From contig NZ_JAEDAK010000009.1 in assembly GCF_016093275.1 (NCBI RefSeq), positions 155,401 through 219,400 of the forward strand: a stretch of DNA of 64,000 nt, given 5' to 3'. The DNA is from Inhella proteolytica. Its GTDB lineage: Bacteria > Pseudomonadota > Gammaproteobacteria > Burkholderiales > Burkholderiaceae_C. Position numbers and translations under genes: made by a program. Of the stretch, positions 54,023 through 61,335 are shown one piece after another. Every line of letters begins with the position of its first letter. Position 1 is the first letter of the stretch. Under the pieces are notes generated by a model. It was not told the DNA's origin, ran no database searches, and was given only the letters and a program-made list of their open reading frames with translations.

Positions 54023-54101
54023 AAAAAAAGAGGGCGTCACAGCCAACCTCTGCCCGCCTCAGGAGACCAATCCAGGCGGCCAGCTGTCAGCTGGACGCCC
54101 T
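54023..54101 (-). terminator. Attenuator in the nrtA leader
   Basis: On the minus strand, AGGGCGTC (54101-54094) pairs with GACGCCCT (54038-54031), followed by C and seven T. The 55-base interior can form two smaller hairpins. It ends only 15 bases before the nrtA ATG, so it would stop transcription before the operon. Its 5' arm is contained in leader hairpin P2, so the two structures are mutually exclusive. Confidence 0.8.
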
Positions 54102-54109
54102 TGTCCAAC
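54090..54109 (-). promoter_or_regulatory. ANTAR-type hairpin P2 of the nrtA leader
   Basis: Minus strand GTTGGAC, loop AAGGGC, GTCCAGC: a 7-bp stem (one wobble pair) closed by a six-base loop with A at position 1 and G at position 4, the hallmark of ANTAR-protein targets. It contains the whole 5' arm of the attenuator, so its stabilisation by NasT would let transcription continue into nrtA. Confidence 0.75.
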
Positions 54110-54117
54110 ACAGCTTA

Positions 54118-54149
54118 GGAATGCCGGGGCCTTGCGGTCCCTTGATTCC
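54118..54149 (-). promoter_or_regulatory. Linker hairpin of the nrtA leader
   Basis: Minus strand GGAAT (54149-54145) and ATTCC (54122-54118) form a 5-bp stem enclosing a GC-rich, imperfect inner hairpin with a GCAA loop. It lies between P1 and P2 and may bring them together. This is less certain than the flanking hairpins. Confidence 0.45.
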
Positions 54150-54152
54150 TGC

Positions 54153-54172
54153 CACCCGCCCCGTTGCGGGTG
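54153..54172 (-). promoter_or_regulatory. ANTAR-type hairpin P1 of the nrtA leader
   Basis: Minus strand CACCCGC, loop AACGGG, GCGGGTG: a perfect 7-bp stem with a six-base loop carrying A1 and G4. It begins about 4 bases after the transcription start predicted from the sigma-54 promoter. Paired with P2 it forms the two-hairpin target expected for NasT. Confidence 0.75.
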
Positions 54173-54185
54173 ACGTCCTGTCTAT

Positions 54186-54202
54186 TGCAGGAGCCGTGCC
54201 AG
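54186..54202 (-). promoter_or_regulatory. Sigma-54 promoter of nrtABD
   Basis: Minus strand CTGGCACGGCTCCTGCA: GG and GC separated by exactly 10 bases, matching the -24/-12 consensus TGGCACG-N4-TTGC with one difference. The predicted start is near 54176, directly before hairpin P1. Sigma-54 control fits nitrogen regulation of nitrate uptake. Confidence 0.8.
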
Positions 54203-54252
54203 CTTTTTTGCCGGGGCGCTGCCCCAGGCTGTGGCCTGCGGGGGCCGGGGAC

Positions 54253-54267
54253 GCGCCAGCTTGGTGC
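54253..54267. promoter_or_regulatory. NtrC-like enhancer site
   Basis: GCGCCA-GCT-TGGTGC: one half-site is the NtrC consensus TGGTGC and the other differs at one base, with the right 3-base spacing. It is about 80-85 bases upstream of the predicted nrtA start, a usual place for a sigma-54 activator, and 10 bases beyond the GST stop codon. Confidence 0.6.
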
Positions 54268-54276
54268 GGCGCTGCC

Positions 54277-54918
54277 TCAGAGTGGGGCCGGCGTGAGGCT
54301 TTCGAGCCCTTCACGCGCCAGCGCGCGCTGCACCGCCGGCAGTTCGGCGGCCGCCGCCAGCAGGGCCTGCAGGCGCGGGCCGATGGGCACGCCCAGGCGC
54401 AGGGCCCAACGGGCGAAGGGCAGGACGGCGAAGTCGCCAATGCCCGGCTGCGCGCCGCCCACCCAGCCTTGGGGCGGCAGGCGCGCGTCCAGCTCCTCGA
54501 ACAGGCCCGGCAGCTGGGCCCGGGCCACCTGCTCCAGGTGCTTCCAGACCTCGGGCTCGGTGGCGAAGCGTTCGCCGCGCCACAGGTGCGCAAAGGCGAT
54601 GTGCAGCGTGCTGCTGAGCCAGGCCAGCAGGCCCAGCACGCGCGCCTGTGCCAAGGGCTCGTCCGGCAGCAACCGGGCCGCGGGCGCGCGCTGCGCCACA
54701 TAGACCAGCAGGGCCGGCAGCTCGGTCAACGACTCGCCGCCCACCCACAGCGCCGGCACGCGGGCCTGCGGGTGGATCTGGCGGTAGGCCGGGTCCAGGT
54801 GCTCGCCCTGCGCAATGCGCTTGCACACCGGCTCGAAGGCCAGGCCGGACTGCTCCAGCGCCACATGCAGGGCCAGCGAGCAGGCGCCGGGCGAATAGAA
54901 AAATTGCAGGGTTTCCAT
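54277..54918 (-). CDS. Glutathione S-transferase family protein
   Basis: A 213-residue GST: N-terminal thioredoxin-like domain (FFYSPGACSLALHVAL, cis-Pro in ARVPALW) and all-helical C-terminal domain with GGAQPGIGDFAV. It probably conjugates glutathione to electrophiles in the cytoplasm; the substrate is unknown. It is divergent from a LysR-type regulator with a 73-base gap. An ATG three codons earlier (54927) is possible. Confidence 0.88.
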   Translation of the reverse strand: METLQFFYSPGACSLALHVALEQSGLAFEPVCKRIAQGEHLDPAYRQIHPQARVPALWVGGESLTELPALLVYVAQRAPAARLLPDEPLAQARVLGLLAWLSSTLHIAFAHLWRGERFATEPEVWKHLEQVARAQLPGLFEELDARLPPQGWVGGAQPGIGDFAVLPFARWALRLGVPIGPRLQALLAAAAELPAVQRALAREGLESLTPAPL

Positions 54919-54991
54919 GCCCGCCATGCTGCCGCCACCCAGGACAACATGGGATGCAGGCCCCTGATCAACCCATCTGAAAATCTGACGC

Positions 54992-55924
54992 ATGGAGACC
55001 CCCAGCCTGCAGCGCCTGCCGCTCAACGCCCTGCGCGTGTTCGCGGCGGTGGCGCGCACGCAATCGATGGCGGCCGCGGCCGAGGCCCTGCATGTCAGTC
55101 CCTCGGCGGTGTCGATGCAGATCAAGACCCTGAGCGAGCACCTGGGCGGCGTGGCCCTGCTGCGCCGCGAGGGGCGTGGGCTGGTGCTCACCGCCGCAGG
55201 TGCGCAGCTGCTGCCCGGCGTGCTGCAGGGCCTGGCCCTGCTGGAGCGTGCCTGCGCGCAGAGCCGGCGCCGCGCCGGGCCTGCCGGGGCGCTGACGATC
55301 TCGGTGCTGCCCAGCTTCTTGCAGCAATGGCTGATGCCGCGCCTGCCCGATCTGGAGGCGCGTCACCCGGAACTGGAGCTGCACCTGCACAGCGGCCGCG
55401 AGCCGGTGGATCTGGCGGCGCGCGGCATGGCGGCGGCCATCCGCATGGGGCCGGGGCGCTGGCGCGGCTGCCGCGCCCAGCTGCTGATGCAGGAAGCGCT
55501 GCTGCCCGTGGCCGCGCCGCAGCTGGCGCCGCGCCTGTGGCTGCGGGCGGGCGAATTGCCGGCACGCCAGCCGCCGGCCCTGTTGCATTGCTCCACCGTG
55601 CCTTGGTCGCTCTGGAGCCCGCAAGTGCCGGCGGGCTCCGGGGCCCTGGCGGTGGACGACCTGATGAGCGTGCTGGCGGCCGCCCTGGAAGGGCGCGGCC
55701 TGGCCCTGGTGCGGCTCAGCCTGGTGAGCGAGCTGCTGCGCCAAGGCCGCCTGCGCGCCGTGGGGGCACCGATCCCCAACCCTTGGGCGCTGTGGTGGGT
55801 GACGCCGCGTGACGGCGACCCGGCGCGGCGGGAGCCGTTGCGCCGTCTGCACGCCTGGCTGAAGGAGCAGGTGGCCGCGTGGCAGGCCGGCCTGCCCCCG
55901 GAATGGCGCATGCCTGCACCGTGA
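54992..55924 (+). CDS. LysR-family transcriptional regulator, GcvA-like
   Basis: A 310-residue LTTR. The N-terminal winged helix (RVFAAVARTQSMAAAAEALHVSPSAVS, split over about residues 14-40) is typical of the GcvA branch. The C-terminal effector-binding domain includes LTISVLPSFLQQWLMPRLPD, the classic GcvA-type entry. It probably regulates the divergent GST gene and itself from the 73-base gap between them. Confidence 0.88.
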   Translation: METPSLQRLPLNALRVFAAVARTQSMAAAAEALHVSPSAVSMQIKTLSEHLGGVALLRREGRGLVLTAAGAQLLPGVLQGLALLERACAQSRRRAGPAGALTISVLPSFLQQWLMPRLPDLEARHPELELHLHSGREPVDLAARGMAAAIRMGPGRWRGCRAQLLMQEALLPVAAPQLAPRLWLRAGELPARQPPALLHCSTVPWSLWSPQVPAGSGALAVDDLMSVLAAALEGRGLALVRLSLVSELLRQGRLRAVGAPIPNPWALWWVTPRDGDPARREPLRRLHAWLKEQVAAWQAGLPPEWRMPAP

Positions 55925-56119
55925 TGGGTCAACCCTGCGCCGGCTTGGTGCTCAGCCGCGAGAGGATGAGAGGCTGAGAGGGATCGGGCGTGCCCGAACG
56001 GGCCGCCAGAAGTGGCGCAATCAAGGCGCAAAGCGCAGCTGTCGCTCGGGCTACAACGAGCACTTGCAACGCCGAGTGCGGCGCTTCTGAGGGCCAGGGC
56101 GGGCATGAACGATTTCCAC

Positions 56120-56725
56120 TCACCCTCTTAGCAATTCGGCCGCGGCAATGACGCGTTCGGCCACCTTGGCGAGGCTTTCGCCACGGTCCATGGCCAGCTT
56201 GCGCAGGCGCTTGTAGGCGGCGTCCTCGCTCAGGCCCTGCTCCTGCATCAAGAGGCCCTTGGCGCGCTCGATCTGCTTGCGCGTGGCCAGCTCCAGCTGG
56301 GCGGCACTCAGCTCTTCGCGCAGGCTGCGGTCCTGCGCAAAGCGCTCCTGCGCCACCGCCAGCACGGCAGCCAGGCGCTCGGGCTGCAGCTCGGGCACGC
56401 CATAGGCGCTCACGCCAGCGCGAAGCGCGGCGCGGATGGTCTGCGAGGCGGCATCGTCGGCCAGCATCACCACCGGGCGCGGCGCGCGCTCCAGCATCAG
56501 GGCCAGGTGCTCCAGCGTGTCGCGGCTGGGGGATTCGGCGTCCACGATCACCACATCGGGCCGCAGTTCCTCCACCGCGGCCTGGATGCGCGTGGCCTCG
56601 TCCAGCACGCCCACCACCTGGTGGCCCTGCAGGATCAATGCCTCGGCGACCAGGCGCACGCGGTGTGCGCCGTCGTCGATCAGCAGCACGCGCAGGGCGG
56701 CGGCAGGGGGCATGGGAGTGGCCAT
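56120..56725 (-). CDS. nasT: NasT-type ANTAR antitermination regulator
   Basis: A 201-residue protein: pseudo-receiver domain (about 10-125) with D17/D18 and D62 in VDAESPSRD, but Ala and no Lys at the usual Thr/Lys switch positions, as is normal in NasT. A C-terminal ANTAR RNA-binding domain follows (about 140-200, RAKGLLMQEQGLSEDAAYKRLR). NasT binds paired hexaloop hairpins in leaders of nitrate-assimilation operons and prevents termination. A matching leader lies upstream of nrtA (54023-54176). Its usual partner NasS, a nitrate sensor, is not in the window. ATG 56725 was preferred over a TTG five codons earlier. Confidence 0.9.
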   Translation of the reverse strand: MATPMPPAAALRVLLIDDGAHRVRLVAEALILQGHQVVGVLDEATRIQAAVEELRPDVVIVDAESPSRDTLEHLALMLERAPRPVVMLADDAASQTIRAALRAGVSAYGVPELQPERLAAVLAVAQERFAQDRSLREELSAAQLELATRKQIERAKGLLMQEQGLSEDAAYKRLRKLAMDRGESLAKVAERVIAAAELLRG

Positions 56726-56761
56726 GTCCCCACAGTGCAAGCACCGTGCCAGTGGCCCGAT

Positions 56762-58006
56762 TCAGGGGGTCTGCAGCACCTGCAGTTCGCTCACCCCGCC
56801 CGCGCCCTGCCCCCAGCGCAGGCGCACATGGGTGGCCACGGCGGCGATCTCGGCTTCACTCAGCACATGGCCGAAGGGCGGCATGCCGAAGGGGCGCGGG
56901 TTGGGGGCGGTGGAGGCGCCGAAGCCACCCTGGCGAATGGCCTTGACGAGGTTGGCGGGGCTGGGCAGGGCGAGGGTGCGGTTGTCGGCCAGCGGCGGGT
57001 AGAGGCCCTGGCCGTCGCCCTGCTCGCCATGGCAGACGGCGCAGTGCTGGGTGTAGAGCCGCGCGCCCAGGCTGGCGCGGCCGGCCTGCTGGGCGGGTTG
57101 CCGGTCGGGCAGGCCCTCCACCGCTGCGGGCTCGGGCAGGCTGCCCAGGTAGGCGGCCATGGCCTGCAGATCGGCCTCACTCAGGTACTGGGTGCTGTGC
57201 AGCACCACCTCGGCCATCGGCCCCAGGGCGGCGCCGCGAACGGACTGGCCGCTGCGCAGCAGGCCGGGCAGCTCGGCGGCTTCACGCGCGCCGCCCAGGG
57301 CTGGGGCGTACCAGCCGCTCACCGGCATCAGGCCGCCGCCCAGCGCCGCGTCGGCCAGGCTGCCGCCCAGCGCGTTGCGCGGCGCGTGGCAGCTGGCGCA
57401 GTGGCCCAGGCCCTGCACCAGGTAGGCGCCACGGTTCCAGGCCGCATCCCGCGCGGGCTCGGCGAGAAACTCACCGGGCCGGAAATGCAGCGCGCGCCAC
57501 ACGGCCAGGGCCCAGGGCTGGTTGTAGGGAAAGCGCAGTGCGTGCGGCGGGCGCTCGCGCTCCTGCGCCGGCAGGCTTTGCAGGAAGGCAAACAGTGCGT
57601 CGCTGTCGGCCCGGCTGACCTTGGTGAAGGCCGTATAGGGGAAGGCAGGGTTGAGCAGCCGGCCGTCGCGCCCGCGACCGTGGTGCAGGGCCTGCCAGAA
57701 GTCTTCGGCGCTCCAGCCGCCCAGGCCGGTGCGCGGCGCGGGCGTGAGGTTGCCCGCAAAGACGGTGCCAAAGGGCGTCTCGATGCCGCGCCCGCCCGTG
57801 TAGAGCTGGCCGCCGCGCGCCGTGTGGCAGGCCACGCAATTGCCGGCGCGGGCCAGGTAGGCGCCGCGCTCGATCAGGGCCGGTGTGCTGGAGAGGGCTT
57901 GGGCCAGAGCAGAGGCCGGGCTGCGGTTCATCCACGCCACCCAAGCGGCAAACATCACGAGCCCCAGCAGCAGCAGGGCCAGGCTTCGTCGCAAGGCGCG
58001 CTTCAT
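56762..58006 (-). CDS. Triheme cytochrome c, membrane-anchored
   Basis: A 414-residue cytochrome with an N-terminal membrane anchor or signal (about 8-26) and three heme c sites: CVACH (C57-H61), CASCH near 205 and CAVCH near 325. The arrangement resembles the cytochrome subunit of membrane-bound alcohol or aldehyde dehydrogenases, which pass electrons to the respiratory chain. No dehydrogenase subunit is adjacent, so its donor is unknown. Its ATG overlaps the stop of the diheme gene (ATGA), and the two probably act in series in the periplasm. Confidence 0.82.
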   Translation of the reverse strand: MKRALRRSLALLLLGLVMFAAWVAWMNRSPASALAQALSSTPALIERGAYLARAGNCVACHTARGGQLYTGGRGIETPFGTVFAGNLTPAPRTGLGGWSAEDFWQALHHGRGRDGRLLNPAFPYTAFTKVSRADSDALFAFLQSLPAQERERPPHALRFPYNQPWALAVWRALHFRPGEFLAEPARDAAWNRGAYLVQGLGHCASCHAPRNALGGSLADAALGGGLMPVSGWYAPALGGAREAAELPGLLRSGQSVRGAALGPMAEVVLHSTQYLSEADLQAMAAYLGSLPEPAAVEGLPDRQPAQQAGRASLGARLYTQHCAVCHGEQGDGQGLYPPLADNRTLALPSPANLVKAIRQGGFGASTAPNPRPFGMPPFGHVLSEAEIAAVATHVRLRWGQGAGGVSELQVLQTP

Positions 58007-58704
58007 GGCGCGGCTCCGCAGGGCTCGGGCAGGGGCGCCGGGGCTTCGGGCTGCAGGCCGGGGGGCACCGGCTGGTGGGCGATCCAGCGCGTCACGGCGG
58101 CCACGTCCTCGGGGCTCAGGCGGCGTGCCAGCTCGGCCATGCAATCGGGGTCCTGGGCGCGGCGCTGGCCCACGCGCCAGGCACCCAGCTGGCCAAGCAG
58201 GTAGTCCGGCGGCAGGCCCAGCAGGCCCGGGATGCCGGGCAGGCGCCCGCCCAGGCCCGCCCCGTGACAGGCCGCGCAGGCGGGCAGGCCGCGCGCCTTG
58301 TCGCCCTGGCGCACCAGCTGCTCACCGCGGCGCAGCTGCGCCGGGCTGGCCGCCGGCCGGGCCGGCGGGGGATAGGGCAAGTCCAGCGTCGCGAAGTAGG
58401 CGGCGATCTCGCGCAGGTAGGCGTCGCTGAGCGGCGCCATCAGGCCGGCCATCACCGCGTTGGGGCGGCGGCCATCCCGGAAAGCGAGCAGCTGCTGGTA
58501 GAGGTAATCGGCCGGCTTGCCCGCCAAGCGCGGGTGGTAGCCCTGGGGCGTGGCACGGCCCTCGGCGCCGTGGCAGACGGTGCAGGCCTGCAGGCGCTGG
58601 GCCAGGGTGTCTTGGGGAGCGGGGGCGGCGGGCGCCGGGGCGCCAGCCAGGGCCAGCAGCAACAGGCCGGCGCACCGCAGGGCGGCAAACAGGGTCATCG
58701 ACAT
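58003..58704 (-). CDS. Diheme cytochrome c, c4-like
   Basis: A 233-residue periplasmic cytochrome with a signal peptide (about 1-28) and two heme sites, CTVCH (C41-H45) and CAACH near 155. The two similar halves and the YLYQQLLAFRDGRR segment fit the cytochrome c4 group, electron shuttles to terminal oxidases. Start 58704 gives the best signal peptide; in-frame ATGs at 58713 and 58698 are alternatives. It is coupled to the triheme gene. Confidence 0.82.
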   Translation of the reverse strand: MSMTLFAALRCAGLLLLALAGAPAPAAPAPQDTLAQRLQACTVCHGAEGRATPQGYHPRLAGKPADYLYQQLLAFRDGRRPNAVMAGLMAPLSDAYLREIAAYFATLDLPYPPPARPAASPAQLRRGEQLVRQGDKARGLPACAACHGAGLGGRLPGIPGLLGLPPDYLLGQLGAWRVGQRRAQDPDCMAELARRLSPEDVAAVTRWIAHQPVPPGLQPEAPAPLPEPCGAAP

Positions 58705-58730
58705 GACCGCCATGCTGCCTGGGATTTCCG

Positions 58731-59213
58731 TCAACGCGGCACCGAAGCGTCTCCAACGGAGGCGCAACGCCGGCGCATCTCCGCTTCGTACGGTTCAAAG
58801 CCCAAGCCTCGGTAGATGCCTCGTCCGGCCGCGGAGGCGCCGAGGTTGAACTCACGCACACCCCGTGCCTCGCAGTCCGCCAAGACAGCCTGCAGGAGCT
58901 GCCGCGCGATGCCCTTGCCACGATGCGACTCGGTGGTGAAGACGTTCACGATGCGGGCCATGACCCCACCAGGATTCGCCCGTGTCGGCCCCCAGTCCAA
59001 CAACACCGCGCCAGCGCCGCCCAGCACCGTCTCGCCCTCCACAGCGAACCAGCCCAGGTAGGTCCCCGAGAAGATGCGAGGACCGACCCACGCCGCGTAA
59101 AGCGGGCGGCGCTCGGCGTCGGCATCGAGATGGCAGCCGTGCGCGGCCACCTGGCCTGCATCACCGGGGCCTACCGGTCGAAGGGTCCACGAGGAAGTTC
59201 GCATCGGCATCAT
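58731..59213 (-). CDS. GNAT-family N-acetyltransferase
   Basis: A 160-residue acetyltransferase: VNVFTTESHRGKGIARQLLQ carries the acetyl-CoA pyrophosphate loop (RGKGIA), and FNLGASAAGRGIYRGLGF is the C-terminal motif B. The acceptor is unknown. Three Met codons lie at the N-terminus (59213, 59210, 59204), so the exact start is uncertain by a few residues. It ends 26 bases before the diheme cytochrome gene. Confidence 0.85.
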   Translation of the reverse strand: MMPMRTSSWTLRPVGPGDAGQVAAHGCHLDADAERRPLYAAWVGPRIFSGTYLGWFAVEGETVLGGAGAVLLDWGPTRANPGGVMARIVNVFTTESHRGKGIARQLLQAVLADCEARGVREFNLGASAAGRGIYRGLGFEPYEAEMRRRCASVGDASVPR

Positions 59214-59221
59214 TCGATCGT

Positions 59222-59920
59222 TCAGCGCTCACTCCCGGGCTCCCACAGCAGGGCCAGGGCGGTTGCCGCCTCGGTGACGGCCGGGGCGCTGGCGCGGTCG
59301 GGGCGCCACAGGCGCGGGGTGCCACCCACCAGGTCCAGCGCGCCGACCACGCGGCCCTCCACGCGCATGACGTAACCCAGCGGGCGCTGGCTGGGCAGCG
59401 TGCTGCCCTCGTATTGATGGACCGAGCTGATTTGCAATCGCAGCTGGCCCTGCTGGTACTCGCCCTCGCGCTGATCCAGGGTGGCGCGCACGCGGCGTTC
59501 GCTCAGGCTCAGCTGGGCACGGCCGCCCTCACCGGCTTCCCCACCATCCCATTCACACCGCAACTGGAAGGGGCGCAGCTCCACCGCCAGCACGCCGGCC
59601 TGCAGCTCATGGCGGCGCGCCGTGCAACTGGCGCGGCGCGGGCCGCTGGCGCGCTGCCACTCAAAGCGCAGCGGGGCGCTGCCGAACTCGAGCGCGCGGT
59701 CGAACAGCTGCCAGGTGGAGGACTCGCGCTCGTAGCGCAGCGGCGCACCGTCCAGCTTGAACTCGCCGCGTCGGCCCGCGCCCACTGGGCCCAGGGTTTC
59801 GGCACCCGACGCGCTCAGCTCAGGCGGCAGTTGCATGCGCGCTTCGCGCACCAGGCCACTGCAGGCGCTCAGCAGCACGCAAGCGGTGGCTGCGGTGGCC
59901 AGGGAAAGGATTCGTGTCAT
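59222..59920 (-). CDS. Lipoprotein of unknown function
   Basis: A 232-residue lipoprotein: signal peptide ending in lipobox LLSAC (Cys20), then a mature part rich in Arg and Glu with repeating beta-strand character (LRYERESSTWQLFDRALEF; YVMRVEGRVVGALDLVGG). I do not recognise the family. It is 8 bases from the GNAT gene and 12 bases from the DHFR-like gene, all on the minus strand. Confidence 0.68.
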   Translation of the reverse strand: MTRILSLATAATACVLLSACSGLVREARMQLPPELSASGAETLGPVGAGRRGEFKLDGAPLRYERESSTWQLFDRALEFGSAPLRFEWQRASGPRRASCTARRHELQAGVLAVELRPFQLRCEWDGGEAGEGGRAQLSLSERRVRATLDQREGEYQQGQLRLQISSVHQYEGSTLPSQRPLGYVMRVEGRVVGALDLVGGTPRLWRPDRASAPAVTEAATALALLWEPGSER

Positions 59921-59932
59921 CGTCGGTTCTCT

Positions 59933-60505
59933 TCAGTGGCCGCCCGCAACGGGGTCGTTGAGGGCCGCGTTGACGCGGTAGCGAAGCTGCACGAAGCCGC
60001 AATCGGAGTAGGGCGTGGCCGCTTCCAGCTGCAGGCCCACATCGGCCGGCAGCGCGCCCCAGAGCGAGCGGCCCTGGCCCAGCAGCACCGGGATCACGGT
60101 GAGCGTCAAGCTGTCCAGCAGGCCCTCGCGCAGCGCGCTGTGCACCAGCTGGCCGCCGTCCAGATAGACCTGGCGCACGCCCTGCCCGCCCAAGTTCTGC
60201 AGCAGCGCAGCCAGGGGTTCGGTGCTTTGCTGCAGCGGCTTGCCGGGCAGCAGTTGCAGGGGCGTGCGGGAGCAGACCCAGACCGGCTTGTCGCCATAGG
60301 GCCAGGGGTCGAAGCCCTGCACCGCCTCGTAGCTGCCGCGGCCCATCACCAGGGCGTCCATGCGGGCGAAGAACTCGGCATAGCCGAAGTCCTCACCCGC
60401 GGGGGCCTGGGCATGGCGTTGCAGCAGCCAGTCCAGGCCCCCATCGGGCCGGGCGATGAAGCCGTCGAGCGAGGCCGCGAGAAAGGCATGGGCACGGGCG
60501 CGCAT
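59933..60505 (-). CDS. Dihydrofolate-reductase-like protein (RibD C-terminal family)
   Basis: A 190-residue protein of the DHFR/RibD-reductase fold ([49 protein letters not shown]). Stand-alone members bind NADPH and reduce pteridine-like or other small substrates; real DHFR activity is unlikely because the usual folate-binding start is altered. ATG 60505 overlaps the SDR stop (TGATG). Confidence 0.84.
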   Translation of the reverse strand: MRARAHAFLAASLDGFIARPDGGLDWLLQRHAQAPAGEDFGYAEFFARMDALVMGRGSYEAVQGFDPWPYGDKPVWVCSRTPLQLLPGKPLQQSTEPLAALLQNLGGQGVRQVYLDGGQLVHSALREGLLDSLTLTVIPVLLGQGRSLWGALPADVGLQLEAATPYSDCGFVQLRYRVNAALNDPVAGGH

Positions 60506-61317
60506 CAGGCCTCCTCCGCCGCTTGCGGGGTGACCACGGCGCCGGCCAGGATGCCGCCGTCCACATGCAACTCGGTGCCGGTCATGTAGGCGCTTTCGTC
60601 GCTGGCCAGCAGCAGGGCCACGGCGGCCACCTCCTCGGGCGTGCCGAAGCGGCGCAGCGGGCAGTCGGCCGTGAAGGCGGCCATGCGCGCGGCGCGCTCG
60701 GGGCCTTCGCCCAGCATGGGCTCCCACATGGGCGTGAGGATGGCCGCCGGGTGGATGCTGTTGCAGCGGATCGGCAGCCCCTGCTGCGCACAGTACAGCG
60801 CCACGCTCTTGGTGTGGTTGCGCACCGCGGCCTTGCTGGCGGCGTAGGCGGCCGCCATGGGAATGCCCACCAGGCCAGAGCGCGAGCTGATGTTGATGAT
60901 GGACGCCGCGCGGCTGTGGCGCATGGCGCGGATGCCGTGCTTGCAGCCGAGGAACACGCCGTCGGAGTTGACCGCGTGCACGGCGCGCCAGTCGTCCAGC
61001 GTGGCGTGCTCGGGGTCGTGCGCGGCGCCCTGCTCCAAGCCGCTGATGCCGGCGTTGTTCACCAACACGTCCAGGCGGCCGGCGGCGGCCAGCACCTGGT
61101 CCATGGCGTGCTGCCAGTCGGCTTCCTGGCGCACGTCCAGCGTCAGCGCCGCGGCGCCCAGGCGCTGTGCGCAGGCCAGGGCGCCGGGGCCGTCGAGGTC
61201 GCTCACCCAGACCCGTGCGCCCTCGCGCACAAAGGCCTCGGCAATCGCCGCCCCGATGCCGCGCGCTGCTCCTGTGATCAACGCCACCTTGTTGTGCAGT
61301 CTTGTGTGCGCGGCCAT
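60505..61317 (-). CDS. Short-chain dehydrogenase/reductase
   Basis: A 270-residue classical SDR: cofactor motif TGAARGIG (15-22), NNAG near 87, catalytic Ser in ISSRSG and YAASK. Asp41 in VSDLDG after the second strand favours NAD(H) over NADP(H). The substrate is not evident. It is coupled to the DHFR-like gene by a TGATG overlap. Confidence 0.9.
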   Translation of the reverse strand: MAAHTRLHNKVALITGAARGIGAAIAEAFVREGARVWVSDLDGPGALACAQRLGAAALTLDVRQEADWQHAMDQVLAAAGRLDVLVNNAGISGLEQGAAHDPEHATLDDWRAVHAVNSDGVFLGCKHGIRAMRHSRAASIINISSRSGLVGIPMAAAYAASKAAVRNHTKSVALYCAQQGLPIRCNSIHPAAILTPMWEPMLGEGPERAARMAAFTADCPLRRFGTPEEVAAVALLLASDESAYMTGTELHVDGGILAGAVVTPQAAEEA

Positions 61318-61335
61318 GCTTCTCCTCCAGGATCG

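Noticed and set aside
54205..54240. GC-rich hairpin next to a run of T on the plus strand, upstream of the sigma-54 promoter
   Set aside because: The T run precedes the hairpin on the plus strand and is an A run on the minus strand, so it is not a terminator for either neighbouring gene.
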